Assembly (NCBI GenBank): GCA_051208035.1
Contig: JBPJFZ010000009.1
Span: 1 to 64,000, forward strand
DNA: 64,000 nucleotides
Origin: JACKOB01 sp024234575
GTDB taxonomy: Bacteria > Pseudomonadota > Gammaproteobacteria > Pseudomonadales > Oleiphilaceae
Direction of reading: 5' to 3'
Position 1 is the stretch's first letter, and every line of letters starts with the position of its first letter. Position numbers and translations under genes: made by a program. The notes beneath the pieces are model-generated. The model made no database searches, was not told where the DNA came from, and was given only the letters and a program-made list of their open reading frames with translations. Positions 1-9,231 of the stretch are shown here, in pieces.

Positions 1-30
1 TTCGCCTAGGACGATCTGTTCATAGCTCAT
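1..30 (-). CDS. 5' end of a gene running off the left edge
   Basis: An ATG read leftwards from position 30 is preceded by an AGAGGAAG ribosome-binding site about five bases upstream and opens a frame coding MSYEQIVLGE before the window ends. The start of many bacterial inorganic pyrophosphatases is similar (MSY..I..G), but ten residues cannot settle identity, so the product is left unnamed. Confidence 0.35.
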   Translation of the reverse strand, partial: MSYEQIVLGE

Positions 31-152
31 AGGGCTTCCTCTAACTTTGGTCGGTAAAAGAAAGTTCTATTATGACAGGTCGTCTTTTTATTAATTATGT
101 TGGTTGCACTTAGTATATGAATCCAAGCTCTGAAACAGCGTTACCTAATGGA

Positions 153-1673
153 CTAAATCTTAAACTGCTTCACCTGATCGCTTAATGAATGGCCAAGATT
201 AGCTAATTGCTCACTGGCGTTTTCAGCTCTGCGTGCACCATCTGCCGAGCCGTCGGCGATTTCTACAATACGTGTGAGGCTGCGGTTAATATCGTCGGTG
301 ACGGAGGTTTGTTCTTCGGCGGCACTGGCGATCTGCGTGTTCATTTCGCTGATCATTGAAATCGCTGCGGCAATATCATTCAGTGCCGTGTCTGCTTTGT
401 TGGCCATCTCAACAGTGGCTTCACCGCTGCTCTTGCTGCTTTGCATTACCGATACGGCTTTGTTAGTGCCATTTTGCAAGCGTCGGATCATTTCCTGTAT
501 TTCTTCGGTGCTTGATTGTGTTTTGCTGGCCAGCGTTCTGACTTCATCGGCGACCACGGCGAAACCTCTGCCTTGTTCTCCGGCACGGGCGGCTTCGATT
601 GCCGCATTCAATGCCAGCAAGTTAGTTTGTTCGGCAATACCGCGAATCACATCCAGCACCGAGGTGATATTAGTCACTTCTTTTTCGAGATCGGAAATAA
701 CATGCGAGCTGCTGTCGATGTCTTTTGCCAATTGGTGAATGGATGTAATGGCATTGCGTACGATTTCCCGTGCCATTTGCCCGGTATCGTCGGCTTTTTC
801 TGCAGCAGAGGCAGCCTGTACCGCATTTTGTGCAACTTCGTGTGCGGTGGCATTGAGTTCGTTCATGGCGGTTGCCACCTGGTCTGTTTCGATCCGCTGT
901 TCGTCGACTGCCTGACTCGAGCCGCGGGCGATGTGGGACATCTCACTGGTGGCGTCAGACATCTGTGCCACACTTTGTTGGATGCGGCCTATCAGGGATT
1001 GTATTTTTTCGACAAACTGATTGAAAACGTTCGCCAGGGTGCCGATTTCATCATTCGTATCCGCACGCAACCGACGGGTGAGGTCTCCTTCACCACGAGC
1101 AATATCTTCCAGGGCAGAAATGATACGTTCGATAGGGCGTGCCACGACTGACTTCATTAGAATACTAATGACACCAATCAAGCCGATAACCATGACGATT
1201 GTCTGGATGATCAAGCGCACCAGTGATTGGTGTTGTAATTGGTCAATAACGCTATGGTCGACTAATAATACAATGCGGCCGACAGTATTAATTTTGCCGT
1301 TTTCTTCATATGTGAGCTTTTCTTCGCGCAAAGACTCAAGCTTTTCAGGAAGCTTTGACTCTGTAATTGTGCCGGTATCAGACTTTATTCTGCCGAGTAC
1401 CAGGCTTTTATCGTCGTAGATAAATATACCTTTAACCGAGTCGTTACTAGCCTCTGATTCTACAATGCTTTTCAGCTGCTCTGTCTCGAAGTTCCACAAG
1501 GTGCTTGGCACACTGGTTTGCAGGCGGTGAATAACCGCATTAACCTGTTTGTTTAACTGGCGGCTAAGCGCTGTTTCCGTTGCCGAATGGTTGTAGGCAC
1601 CAAAGCCTAGCAAAATAACGATAACCATAATGCTGGTTAGCAGGTTAAATTTGAAACTGATGGAGTTTTTCAT
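153..1673 (-). CDS. methyl-accepting chemotaxis protein
   Basis: Transmembrane chemoreceptor of about 506 residues that passes periplasmic signals to CheA/CheW. Seen: an N-terminal membrane anchor (about residues 8-28), a short periplasmic region, a second membrane segment near 155-180 ending at a HAMP linker (DEIGTLANVFN), then a long coiled coil. The conserved hairpin tip is present around residues 350-390 (EQTNLLALNAAIEAARAGE, then GRGFAVVADEVR). No CheB/CheR-tethering pentapeptide ends the protein. A TTG at 1691 would extend it by six residues, but the ATG at 1673 has an AGG at better spacing. The periplasmic part is too short and divergent to suggest a ligand. No chemotaxis operon lies nearby, so it is an orphan receptor. 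Confidence 0.93.
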   Translation of the reverse strand: MKNSISFKFNLLTSIMVIVILLGFGAYNHSATETALSRQLNKQVNAVIHRLQTSVPSTLWNFETEQLKSIVESEASNDSVKGIFIYDDKSLVLGRIKSDTGTITESKLPEKLESLREEKLTYEENGKINTVGRIVLLVDHSVIDQLQHQSLVRLIIQTIVMVIGLIGVISILMKSVVARPIERIISALEDIARGEGDLTRRLRADTNDEIGTLANVFNQFVEKIQSLIGRIQQSVAQMSDATSEMSHIARGSSQAVDEQRIETDQVATAMNELNATAHEVAQNAVQAASAAEKADDTGQMAREIVRNAITSIHQLAKDIDSSSHVISDLEKEVTNITSVLDVIRGIAEQTNLLALNAAIEAARAGEQGRGFAVVADEVRTLASKTQSSTEEIQEMIRRLQNGTNKAVSVMQSSKSSGEATVEMANKADTALNDIAAAISMISEMNTQIASAAEEQTSVTDDINRSLTRIVEIADGSADGARRAENASEQLANLGHSLSDQVKQFKI

Positions 1674-1894
1674 GCCCATGGCCTGTATCAATCGTTAAAG
1701 TTAAATCGCTATTCTCAATTTACGCTTATCAATAAATGCTAATACTTATGTCTAAATTTAGATCAGTTTGAGTCAGATGCAATTTTGTTTTTTCTTTCAC
1801 GGTAAGCAAAGTAGACGGTAGTGACGCTTGACCTTATGGCAAAGCTGTGGAAAATAGATGAATTATAGTTCATTAAAATAAGGAGAAGAATGTA

Positions 1895-2752
1895 ATGAAT
1901 TCGCATGGGGGGCGTGAAGGCGCTCAGCAGAATTGCTCCATCGCACTTTTAACAGGTTCTGCCAGCGGGCTTGGTCAGAAATTAACGCGAGACTTTTTGG
2001 CGCGTGGTTACACAGTGATTGCCACTGACATCAATAGCGCAGGCTTAGACGAGTCGTTTGGGGAGTGCGCCGAACTCACCAGCGGAAAACTATTATTAAA
2101 AAAGCTGGATGTGAGTCAATCGCAAGCGTGGGAAGCGCTATTTGCTGATGTATTGCAGCAATTTTCCCGGCTGGATGTGATACTTAATGTTGCTGGTTAT
2201 TTAAAACCGGGTAATTTATGCGATGCCTCCAGTGAAGAAGTACACCGGCACATGGATATTAATGTAAAAGGGGTAATTTTTGGCAGCCAGCTGGCAGGCG
2301 CTCAAATGCGTAAGCAGGGTTATGGCCATATTATCAATATCGCCTCTCTGGCTGGGCTGGCTGCTGTGCCGGGGATAGGCTTGTATAGTGCGTCTAAATT
2401 TGCTGTTAGGGCCTTTAGTTTGTCGCTGGCGCAAGAGTTAAAGTCATCTGGTGTGGCGGTCACTGTTATCTGCCCGGATGCTATTCAGACGCCTATGCTA
2501 ACGCTGCAGGAAGATTATGAAGAGGCTGCGTTAACCTTTTCGGGGAATAAGTCTTTAACAGTCGACGAGGTTGCCAATGCCATATTTAACGAGGTGTTAG
2601 TGCATCGGCCGATGGAGCTGATCTTGCCCCGCTATCGTGGCTGGTTGGTCAAAGTGGGTAATCTGGTGCCGCAATCTTCGTTTATTCTGGCAAATATACT
2701 GCGTAAAAAAGGGCTGCAGGAACAAAAAAGAAGAAAAGGGCTGCGACACTAA
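1895..2752 (+). CDS. SDR family NAD(P)-dependent oxidoreductase
   Basis: Classical short-chain dehydrogenase/reductase of 285 residues. The cofactor-binding glycine motif TGSASGLG is near residue 20, followed by a Rossmann fold with an acidic residue after beta-2 (ATDIN), which often goes with NAD(H) preference. The catalytic set is visible: Asn in the NVAG stretch, Ser in NIASLAG and the YSASK tyrosine/lysine pair near residue 168. A hydrophobic C-terminal stretch and basic tail (KKGLQEQKRRKG) may associate with membrane, as in related lipid-acting SDRs. The start is supported by an AAGGAGA site. It is monocistronic: a divergent chemoreceptor lies upstream and a terminator follows. The substrate is unknown. 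Confidence 0.9.
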   Translation: MNSHGGREGAQQNCSIALLTGSASGLGQKLTRDFLARGYTVIATDINSAGLDESFGECAELTSGKLLLKKLDVSQSQAWEALFADVLQQFSRLDVILNVAGYLKPGNLCDASSEEVHRHMDINVKGVIFGSQLAGAQMRKQGYGHIINIASLAGLAAVPGIGLYSASKFAVRAFSLSLAQELKSSGVAVTVICPDAIQTPMLTLQEDYEEAALTFSGNKSLTVDEVANAIFNEVLVHRPMELILPRYRGWLVKVGNLVPQSSFILANILRKKGLQEQKRRKGLRH

Positions 2753-2768
2753 ACGGCACAGCCCCTTT
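2735..2768 (+). terminator. possible terminator of the SDR gene
   Basis: AAAGGGCTG pairs with CAGCCCCTTT (one bulged C) across a 15-base loop. The left arm lies inside the last codons of the SDR gene. The T tract is only three bases, so termination may be partial. Confidence 0.5.
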
Positions 2769-2776
2769 GTAATTCT

Positions 2777-2808
2777 AAAAAGGCGGTTTTCTGTTAAACC
2801 GCTTTTTT
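2777..2808. terminator. bidirectional rho-independent terminator
   Basis: GCGGTTT pairs with AAACCGC around a short loop, with an A run on the left and six T on the right. It can therefore stop transcription from both directions between the convergent SDR and DUF2505 genes. It overlaps the stop codon of the DUF2505 gene. Confidence 0.8.
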
Positions 2809-3276
2809 AATTAGCTGGTATTCTTTCTCCATCGACTCCTGGCAGTTGTGGGCGACAAACTCTGCCAGTTTTTTGCCCACCAGCGGTATGCCACACTCAA
2901 CCGTCACGGTCACATCATTGACTGAACCAGTGCTGGTTGGGGTCAACTCACAGGTGCCTTTAATCGTTACCGGAACACCGTGCAATTCGATATTAAAATT
3001 GCCTGAAAAGTGTTCGCCTGGTTTGCCGGTCCAGGTTTCAGTTTGATGTACTGAGTTCCAGTCGCTCAGAAACTTCTTCATCATACCAGGTGCATCGGTT
3101 GGCACTTCCCGGGTGATGTCTATTTCAAGTGAATCTGCTGTGAGATCACAACGACTGACATCAATATTTCTTGCGCCCAGGGCCTCTAGTTTTGCGGTTA
3201 TTTTCTCTGCATTGCCGAAGCATGCGAACACGGCATCGACACTTGCATCGTAAAAATGCTTGGCTTTAACTTCCAT
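2794..3276 (-). CDS. DUF2505 (SRPBCC/START-like) protein
   Basis: Soluble protein of 160 residues with the pattern of DUF2505 proteins, which belong to the SRPBCC/START-like fold that forms a hydrophobic ligand pocket. It has no signal peptide or membrane segment, so it is probably cytoplasmic. The N-terminus (FYDASVDAVFACF) and the alternating beta strands over residues 80-135 (IELHGVPVTIKGTCEL, then TVTVECGIPLVGKKL) agree with that fold. It lies downstream of and on the same strand as the RNase II gene, about 100 bases away with a hairpin between them, so co-transcription is uncertain. Its molecular function is not known. Confidence 0.8.
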   Translation of the reverse strand: MEVKAKHFYDASVDAVFACFGNAEKITAKLEALGARNIDVSRCDLTADSLEIDITREVPTDAPGMMKKFLSDWNSVHQTETWTGKPGEHFSGNFNIELHGVPVTIKGTCELTPTSTGSVNDVTVTVECGIPLVGKKLAEFVAHNCQESMEKEYQLIKKAV

Positions 3277-3323
3277 AATTTATCTCGCTGGAGTAGTTAA
3301 TCGTTATTTTTATTTAGGGCACC

Positions 3324-3354
3324 GTTGATTGTTCGCGCAGGCGAACGTATCAAC
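3324..3354 (-). terminator. hairpin downstream of the RNase II gene
   Basis: GTTGAT-T-GTTCGC pairs with GCGAAC-GT-ATCAAC, a 12-pair stem with a small internal loop. It stands between the stop of the exoribonuclease gene and the DUF2505 start. No U tract follows on the minus strand, so it may be an mRNA-stabilising or processing structure rather than a true terminator. Confidence 0.45.
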
Positions 3355-3375
3355 GCTTCCCAGGTTTGGGTTTGA

Positions 3376-5421
3376 CTAGCTCTGTGGCACAGTATTTTCC
3401 TGCGCAGGGCTTTCATTAGAAACGACCTCATCAGGCTTGGCTTCTTCGACGATGTCGAAAATAATCTGATGCCGTTTCTTGTCGACTCGACCGCACTTAA
3501 CAGTAAGTACTTGGTCGAGCGTAAAGGTTCGGGATTTGCTTTTCAGCGTCATGTAAACCTGATCAAAGCTGTATTTCTCAGGCATATCTTTGGTTGAAAC
3601 AAATCCTTCAATACCGTTATCGGTAAGTTTAACGAAGAATCCGGCAGAGTTGCTGCGCTGGATCACACCCTGAAAGGTCTGATCTGCCAGCGATTCCATA
3701 TATTGCCATTTCAGCCAGTTTTCAGTTTCATTCGCGGCCTGTCGGGAGGTCATCTGACGATTTTGTAACGCGGTGATGTTCTCAGGCGTCAGTTGATGGT
3801 AAGGCGCGCCATTGATTTTGTTCTTAATTAGCCGGTGTACATAAAAATCGTTAAATTTACGAATTGGTGATGTGAAGTTGGTGTATAACGGCAGGCCCAT
3901 ACCGCAGTGAGGCTCGGCTTTTTCTGACAGTGTACTGCGCTCGAGTTGCCTACTAATGGCCGTGCGCAGCGAAACACTTGCCTGGGTTCTTTCTGCCAGT
4001 TGTAACAAATTCTTAAAGCCTTCCAGCGTGTCAGGTTTGTCAGTGATCGCATCGGCACCATGTTGCGGCACGATGTCCTGTTCGATGATTTTACCAATCG
4101 ATTCGAGTCGCTCTTTGCGTATTCCCCGGTGCGTAATAAACAAACCAGAGCCAATGGTGTTGGCCATGAAGTCTGCGGCGCAACGGTTGGCTGCAATCAT
4201 GCATTCTTCGACGATTTTGTGGGCAATGTTTGGTTTGACCACAATAATTTTGTCTATTTTGCCTTTGTCGTTAAGACGGGTACGATAATCCGGGCGCTCG
4301 TCATTAATGAGTGCGTTCTTATACCGCCACTGGTTGAGTAACGCGAAAACCTGTGCCAGTCGAGAAACACCGGCAGCGATATCTTCAGATACGGTGTCGG
4401 GCGCGTCAGAAAGGGTGTTCTTAAGCAGTGGCCGGCTGTTTTCGAGATAGTCTGCAACGGCTTCGTAACTCAATTTTGCTTGCGAGTGAATCACGCCTTC
4501 AGTGAGCTGATAGCTGCGAATATTGCCTTCATTGTCGATATCCATGTCACAAATAATTGCCAGTCTGTCTTCACCCTCAACCAGCGAGCTTAACTTGTTG
4601 GCGATTTCTTCTGGCAGCATGGAAATAACCTGACCAGGGTAGTAAACGCTGGTGCCTCGGTTAAAGGCTTCTTTTTCGATAGCGGAACCCGGGGCAATAA
4701 ATTCGGTAGGATCGGCGATGGCAATAAGCACTTTCCAGCCGTTTTCAGTTTGTTCGGCATAGAGAGCATCATCCATATCTTGCGTGGAGGCAGAGTCGAT
4801 GGTGACAAAAGGCAGTTGACGCAGATCCTGGCGCTTGCTGGCTTCCCAGTGCACTTTTTCGGGCAGTTGGGTTAGTAATTCATTGATTTTTTTCGACCAG
4901 TGCACGGGTAAATCGTACTTGGCGATAGTGTATTCGCGTTCGATAAAAGGTTTAGAGGTTTTACCAAGCACTTCAAGCACTTCGACTTGTGGTTTGCCGG
5001 TTTTAAGCGGGTGTTGTGTCACTTTGCACTTGATCAGGTCGCCTTCTTTACAGCCTTTGGTTTTATTAGGCGGTATAAATAGCCAGCGACTCATGCCATT
5101 GATATCCGGTTCGGCGAAGCAGGCTTTATTTTTAACTTTAAATTCACCAGTAAATACTTTTAACTCTGAGCGAATCAGCTTTAATACGACGGCATAGTCT
5201 TTTTTCTTGCTGTCACTGAAAATCTCTACTTCGATTTCGTCTCCGGGAAATACTTTTAGCATTTCATCGGGAGACAGAAATACATCTTTACCGGTTTCTG
5301 CCAGGGTTACAAAGCCAAATTTAGAGGTGGTGCCTTTTACCGTGCCGGTGGCCAGGTTACGGTTCGAGTGAATTTCCTGTTTGAGCTGTTTCAGTTGTTG
5401 CAGAGCGTCCAGATTTAACAT
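3376..5421 (-). CDS. rnb: RNase II/VacB family 3'-5' exoribonuclease
   Basis: Exoribonuclease of 681 residues that degrades single-stranded RNA processively from the 3' end in the cytoplasm. Domain order: an N-terminal cold-shock/OB domain (about 25-90, with KFGFVTL and KDVFL), a second OB region, and the RNB catalytic domain (about 205-530) opening with the Mg-binding aspartates in TIDSASTQDMDDAL. The motif TSPIRKFNDFYVHR marks the end of the RNB domain, and a C-terminal S1 domain (about 580-665, GFFVKLTDNGIEGFV) follows. The length is nearer RNase II (about 640) than RNase R (about 800), and it lacks the basic RNase R tail, so rnb is the better symbol. The upstream gene is 125 bases away and unrelated. 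Confidence 0.88.
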   Translation of the reverse strand: MLNLDALQQLKQLKQEIHSNRNLATGTVKGTTSKFGFVTLAETGKDVFLSPDEMLKVFPGDEIEVEIFSDSKKKDYAVVLKLIRSELKVFTGEFKVKNKACFAEPDINGMSRWLFIPPNKTKGCKEGDLIKCKVTQHPLKTGKPQVEVLEVLGKTSKPFIEREYTIAKYDLPVHWSKKINELLTQLPEKVHWEASKRQDLRQLPFVTIDSASTQDMDDALYAEQTENGWKVLIAIADPTEFIAPGSAIEKEAFNRGTSVYYPGQVISMLPEEIANKLSSLVEGEDRLAIICDMDIDNEGNIRSYQLTEGVIHSQAKLSYEAVADYLENSRPLLKNTLSDAPDTVSEDIAAGVSRLAQVFALLNQWRYKNALINDERPDYRTRLNDKGKIDKIIVVKPNIAHKIVEECMIAANRCAADFMANTIGSGLFITHRGIRKERLESIGKIIEQDIVPQHGADAITDKPDTLEGFKNLLQLAERTQASVSLRTAISRQLERSTLSEKAEPHCGMGLPLYTNFTSPIRKFNDFYVHRLIKNKINGAPYHQLTPENITALQNRQMTSRQAANETENWLKWQYMESLADQTFQGVIQRSNSAGFFVKLTDNGIEGFVSTKDMPEKYSFDQVYMTLKSKSRTFTLDQVLTVKCGRVDKKRHQIIFDIVEEAKPDEVVSNESPAQENTVPQS

Positions 5422-5546
5422 GTAGTAACCATTTCCCGGTGTGTTTTACAGAGCTGCTCCTGATACAGACCATCAGCGCAACATTAGCCGCGCCTATGAT
5501 AACTAAAACCTCGGTGTTTAGTCGATGCTGAATGTGTCTCTGGCCG

Positions 5547-8234
5547 CTAACGGTTACTCATTTCAAATAATCGCTGGCGCAAGACAATAAGACCTTCAAT
5601 AAGGCCATCAGGTGGGGTTGGTTTGCTGTAAAAGTAGCCCTGGGCTTCGTCACAGCCATTTTCGATAAGAAAATCGGCTTGCTCGGCCGTCTCGACACCC
5701 TCCGCAATGACACTAAGGTCAAGCTTTTGTGCCAGGGCAACAATTGCCGCGGTGAGCGCCATATTATGGCTGTTCTCGGGAATGTTCATAACAAAAGAGC
5801 GGTCAACTTTTAGTTTGTTGAGGGGGAAGTACTGTAAATAACTTAACGATGAATAACCCGTGCCAAAATCATCAATAGATATAACAAAGCCCGCTTCCTG
5901 TAGTTGCCGAAGAATGATTTTGGCCCGCTCCTTGTCGTCCATAATCATCGTTTCGGTGAGCTCCAGTTCGAGGTGTGAAGGTTCGAGGTTGAAATCATCT
6001 GTGGCTTTTTTTAATTGGCTCAACAACTGGTTATCGCGAAATTGTTTTGCCGAGAGATTGATGGCAACAGTGAGTTCATCGAAGCCTTCTTTGTGCAATA
6101 TCGATAACTGACGACAGGCCTCTCTGACCACAAATTCACTGATGGGAACGATAAGGCCGCTTATTTCGGCAATGGGAATAAATTTGTCCGGTGGTACAAA
6201 TCCCAGCGCGTCATTATGCCAGCGTATCAAGGCTTCGAGGCCGGTAATTTGCCAGCCCTGCAGTGACACTTTGGGCTGGAATACCAGCGAAAACTCACCT
6301 TTATCCAGAGCACTGCGCAGTTGTTGTTCTAGCTGGCGTTTTTCCTGCGTGATCTGATCCATATCTGCATCATAAAAATGGAACTGATCGCGGCCGCTTT
6401 CTTTGGCGATTTGCATCGCGGTTTCGGCACGATTAAATAATTCGGTGGCATTATAAAGGCAATCATTGTCAACCGAGATACCTACACTGGCGGTAATATG
6501 AAAGGTCTTTCCATCTTTCTGTAGAGGCTCACGAATAGACGTGACAACTTTTTCAGCAATTTTACCGATGCCTTCGTCGGCGACAGGGTTAGTAATCAGT
6601 ATGGCAAACTCATCCCCACCAATGCGTGATACGGTATCGGTCTGGCGCACACAAAGGGAAATTCTATCGGCTAGTTCGATAAGTATTCTGTCGGCGGCCT
6701 CGTGGCCCAAGGTGTCATTAATGTGCTTAAAACGGTCGATATCAATATGCAGCAGAGCAATTGAAAAATTTTGCCTTTTTCGATTTTGTATCGCCCGGTC
6801 CATGAGTATTCTGAACAGGTGCCGGTTGACCAGGTTGGTAACGGGGTCGTAATAGGCAAGAAACTCCAGCTTTTGCGCATTGATTTTGTGCTCTAAAACA
6901 ATGCCCACTACATGCGCATTCGAGTGCACAATCTCACGTTGAATAGCATCCGGCTCGCCTTCGATACGCTGATAAACAATTAAACCGCCGATAAGCTCTC
7001 CTGAGCTTGCCAGAATGGGTTCTGACCAGGCACTTTTCAGAAAGCTGATATTAAATTGATTAAGGTATTTTGCCCAAAACGGTTCGTCTCGAAGTGCCGG
7101 AATGCTAAAGAAATCACCTTTAAGGAATTTGTCGTGGATGCTGAGGGTCGCATCCACCTTGATATTCTTAAAAGCATTAACGAAACCGCTATCAAGACTT
7201 GGTGCAACAATCGTTTTAATTCGCGAGCTGTTCCGGTCGAACTGAAAAACCGCACAATGAATTTCTGGAAGTACCGTTTCAATGGAAAGCGCCAGATGTT
7301 CGAGAATCGCCTCTACGGTTTCACCACAGGCGATTTTTTCCAGCGTCTGGTTTTTACTTTCGAGTATGCGGGTGTTTCTTGCACCGCTATGTAGTTCGGC
7401 TTCAAGCGCGTTGACATGTCTGACCAGTTTGCGAAACAAGAACCATCCGGCGGCCACCAGCACTAACAGGATAGTCAGCGTCAGGCTGAGTACCCCTGCC
7501 AGCTGGCTGGTAATCTTTGGCGGCATCCAGCTTATGTAGCCAAGTGTGTTACCAATAGGGTCATAAATGGCCACAGAAGGTTTGTCGCTGCCATTAAAAG
7601 GGCCGGGTGTAAAGCGAACTTCGGATAGGTTGAAATTGGTAGCGATGGAAGCAAGCGCGCGCTCATCAAGCGCTTGCAGGAAAACCAGATACCCTTTTTG
7701 CTGATGCAGAATCTCAAGGAACTCTGCAGATTCTGCCGTAAACGCCGAGACCGCCGCAATATATAGCTTATCGCTCAGCATGACATAACCCGCGACGGCG
7801 ACTGATTTATCCAGAGGCGTGCTACTCGCTTCTTTAAGCAAGGGGGAAAGCATTGTGCTTAGATGCTGCAGAGCGTTGTCGTCCAAAGGCTCGTCGTAAA
7901 GATAGTGGAACAACGGCGTGTGACGGCGGTCATAAGCCAAGGCCCCGGTATTACCAATAGAACTGCTTTGGTCTTTTTTGTAATAGCTGTCGACCCATGA
8001 TTGATTGTATTGCAGCAGGATATTCGTGGTGGCTTCATCCCACCAGCTGTTGTCGGCGACAACCGAGTTCAGTCGCTGCTTCTGAGATGCCAATGCGCCG
8101 TTAACGGCGTTAACCGACTGCAGCGTGCTGGTGCCCTGGATAACATCAAGTGCCATAAACAGCACAGACAGAATGGCAACAACCCCTGCCACTGATGCCA
8201 GAACAAATGAAAATATAATGTGTTGTTGCCGCAT
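5547..8234 (-). CDS. CHASE4-GAF-GGDEF-EAL cyclic-di-GMP protein
   Basis: Membrane cyclic-di-GMP enzyme of 895 residues. An N-terminal membrane segment is followed by a periplasmic CHASE4-type sensor (about 45-220; note VADNSWWDEA near its start), a second membrane segment near 245-265, a GAF-like domain (about 300-445), a GGDEF domain (about 455-615) and an EAL domain (about 635-880). The cyclase motif GGDEF is intact and the inhibitory RxxD site (RQTD) stands five residues before it. The EAL domain keeps EALIRW, ELTET, DDFGTGYSS, LKVDR and AEGVET, so both activities are possible. It stands alone between divergent or distant genes. The signal sensed is unknown. Confidence 0.93.
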   Translation of the reverse strand: MRQQHIIFSFVLASVAGVVAILSVLFMALDVIQGTSTLQSVNAVNGALASQKQRLNSVVADNSWWDEATTNILLQYNQSWVDSYYKKDQSSSIGNTGALAYDRRHTPLFHYLYDEPLDDNALQHLSTMLSPLLKEASSTPLDKSVAVAGYVMLSDKLYIAAVSAFTAESAEFLEILHQQKGYLVFLQALDERALASIATNFNLSEVRFTPGPFNGSDKPSVAIYDPIGNTLGYISWMPPKITSQLAGVLSLTLTILLVLVAAGWFLFRKLVRHVNALEAELHSGARNTRILESKNQTLEKIACGETVEAILEHLALSIETVLPEIHCAVFQFDRNSSRIKTIVAPSLDSGFVNAFKNIKVDATLSIHDKFLKGDFFSIPALRDEPFWAKYLNQFNISFLKSAWSEPILASSGELIGGLIVYQRIEGEPDAIQREIVHSNAHVVGIVLEHKINAQKLEFLAYYDPVTNLVNRHLFRILMDRAIQNRKRQNFSIALLHIDIDRFKHINDTLGHEAADRILIELADRISLCVRQTDTVSRIGGDEFAILITNPVADEGIGKIAEKVVTSIREPLQKDGKTFHITASVGISVDNDCLYNATELFNRAETAMQIAKESGRDQFHFYDADMDQITQEKRQLEQQLRSALDKGEFSLVFQPKVSLQGWQITGLEALIRWHNDALGFVPPDKFIPIAEISGLIVPISEFVVREACRQLSILHKEGFDELTVAINLSAKQFRDNQLLSQLKKATDDFNLEPSHLELELTETMIMDDKERAKIILRQLQEAGFVISIDDFGTGYSSLSYLQYFPLNKLKVDRSFVMNIPENSHNMALTAAIVALAQKLDLSVIAEGVETAEQADFLIENGCDEAQGYFYSKPTPPDGLIEGLIVLRQRLFEMSNR

Positions 8235-8348
8235 AACCTGATCAATGATGCCTTTGCGAAACAGATGAGGAAAGTATAGCTCCTGAATCCTGATTCGCTT
8301 GATTTCCCGACATCACTAATCGCTATCTCTTTTCGCCAAAAGCTGTTG

Positions 8349-8957
8349 CTACCAGCCTAAGCTGAAAAGTGGGTCAACTAAAAACAATATGCCGGTGAGG
8401 GTTACCGTCATTAATATACTGCTGACAAAGGCGTGAAATGACCATTTATAGCCCTTTTCCTCGTCTTTTTTGATGGCAAAAATGTAGGCTGCAAACACCG
8501 CCATAAGAAATACCATCACCGACATGCATAGAAATGCGCCGTTAACGACAGTGGTATTACGAATAAGATTAGATTTGGCCTCGGCCACATCAGGTGACTC
8601 TTGCGGGTTTTTGATAAAGGCACCAGGAATCATATTGGTCGCAGGAAGCTCGAGTGAGTAGCGGTAAAATGGCCAATACCGTCCACAGCGCACGACTATC
8701 ATATCAAGCTCGTTTTCGGTTTCGAGAGAGTTGGCGCCAAATAACGGGCCATCGCAGCGATTAAATTCTTCAATTAATTCGTCGCGGGTAATTTCCACAT
8801 GTGACGCCTGAATGCCAAACAACGCTTTGCCTGTTAAATTGAAATAAGTGTATTCAAACACGGAAATGCTGTAACTGCCTGCGCCATACAGAAAGAAAAA
8901 TACAAGCAGGTTTTTAAGAACTTTGGCACCGATGGTTTTGTTTTTTGTCAGAGTCAC
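8349..8957 (-). CDS. small inner-membrane protein of unknown function
   Basis: A 202-residue protein starting at GTG with a good AGGA site seven bases upstream. It has one N-terminal membrane segment (about 15-35), a loop of about 100 residues with two cysteines (NRCDGP and VVRCGRYW) that may form a disulphide if periplasmic, and two C-terminal membrane segments (about 140-163 and 175-195). A charged turn (KKDEEKGYK) separates the last two. I do not recognise a family. It precedes the CHASE4-GGDEF-EAL gene on the same strand with 114 bases between them, so a functional link is possible but not shown. Confidence 0.65.
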   Translation of the reverse strand: MTLTKNKTIGAKVLKNLLVFFFLYGAGSYSISVFEYTYFNLTGKALFGIQASHVEITRDELIEEFNRCDGPLFGANSLETENELDMIVVRCGRYWPFYRYSLELPATNMIPGAFIKNPQESPDVAEAKSNLIRNTTVVNGAFLCMSVMVFLMAVFAAYIFAIKKDEEKGYKWSFHAFVSSILMTVTLTGILFLVDPLFSLGW

Positions 8958-9231
8958 TATACGTCCTATCCCGGAATGGTTGTTTGATAGCGTTGTTGTC
9001 GATTCAATCTTTTAAGCAAAATGGAGGGTAGCATAGAGTTAGCAGGCACATAAAGTCATTGACTTGGGGGGTAAATGTTTACTCAGACATTGGCATCGAG
9101 CACTTATCAAAATCTTGCGAACACAAATAAAAAGCATGTGATTTGGTAAAAGTTGGCGGTAAATAGGATTGGAATATATAGTTAAATGGCAGTCGTAACT
9201 ATTCTATCAACGCTAAACCTGCAGGCAAAAG

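Noticed and set aside
516..1151. Long plus-strand frame opposite the chemoreceptor
   Set aside because: It is antisense to a clear MCP, has no ribosome site and no recognisable domain. The same holds for long opposite-strand frames over the rhlE, cusA and kinase genes.
1692..1894. Flagellar (sigma-28) promoter for the chemoreceptor
   Set aside because: TAAA and GATAA elements occur but not at the required 15-base spacing.
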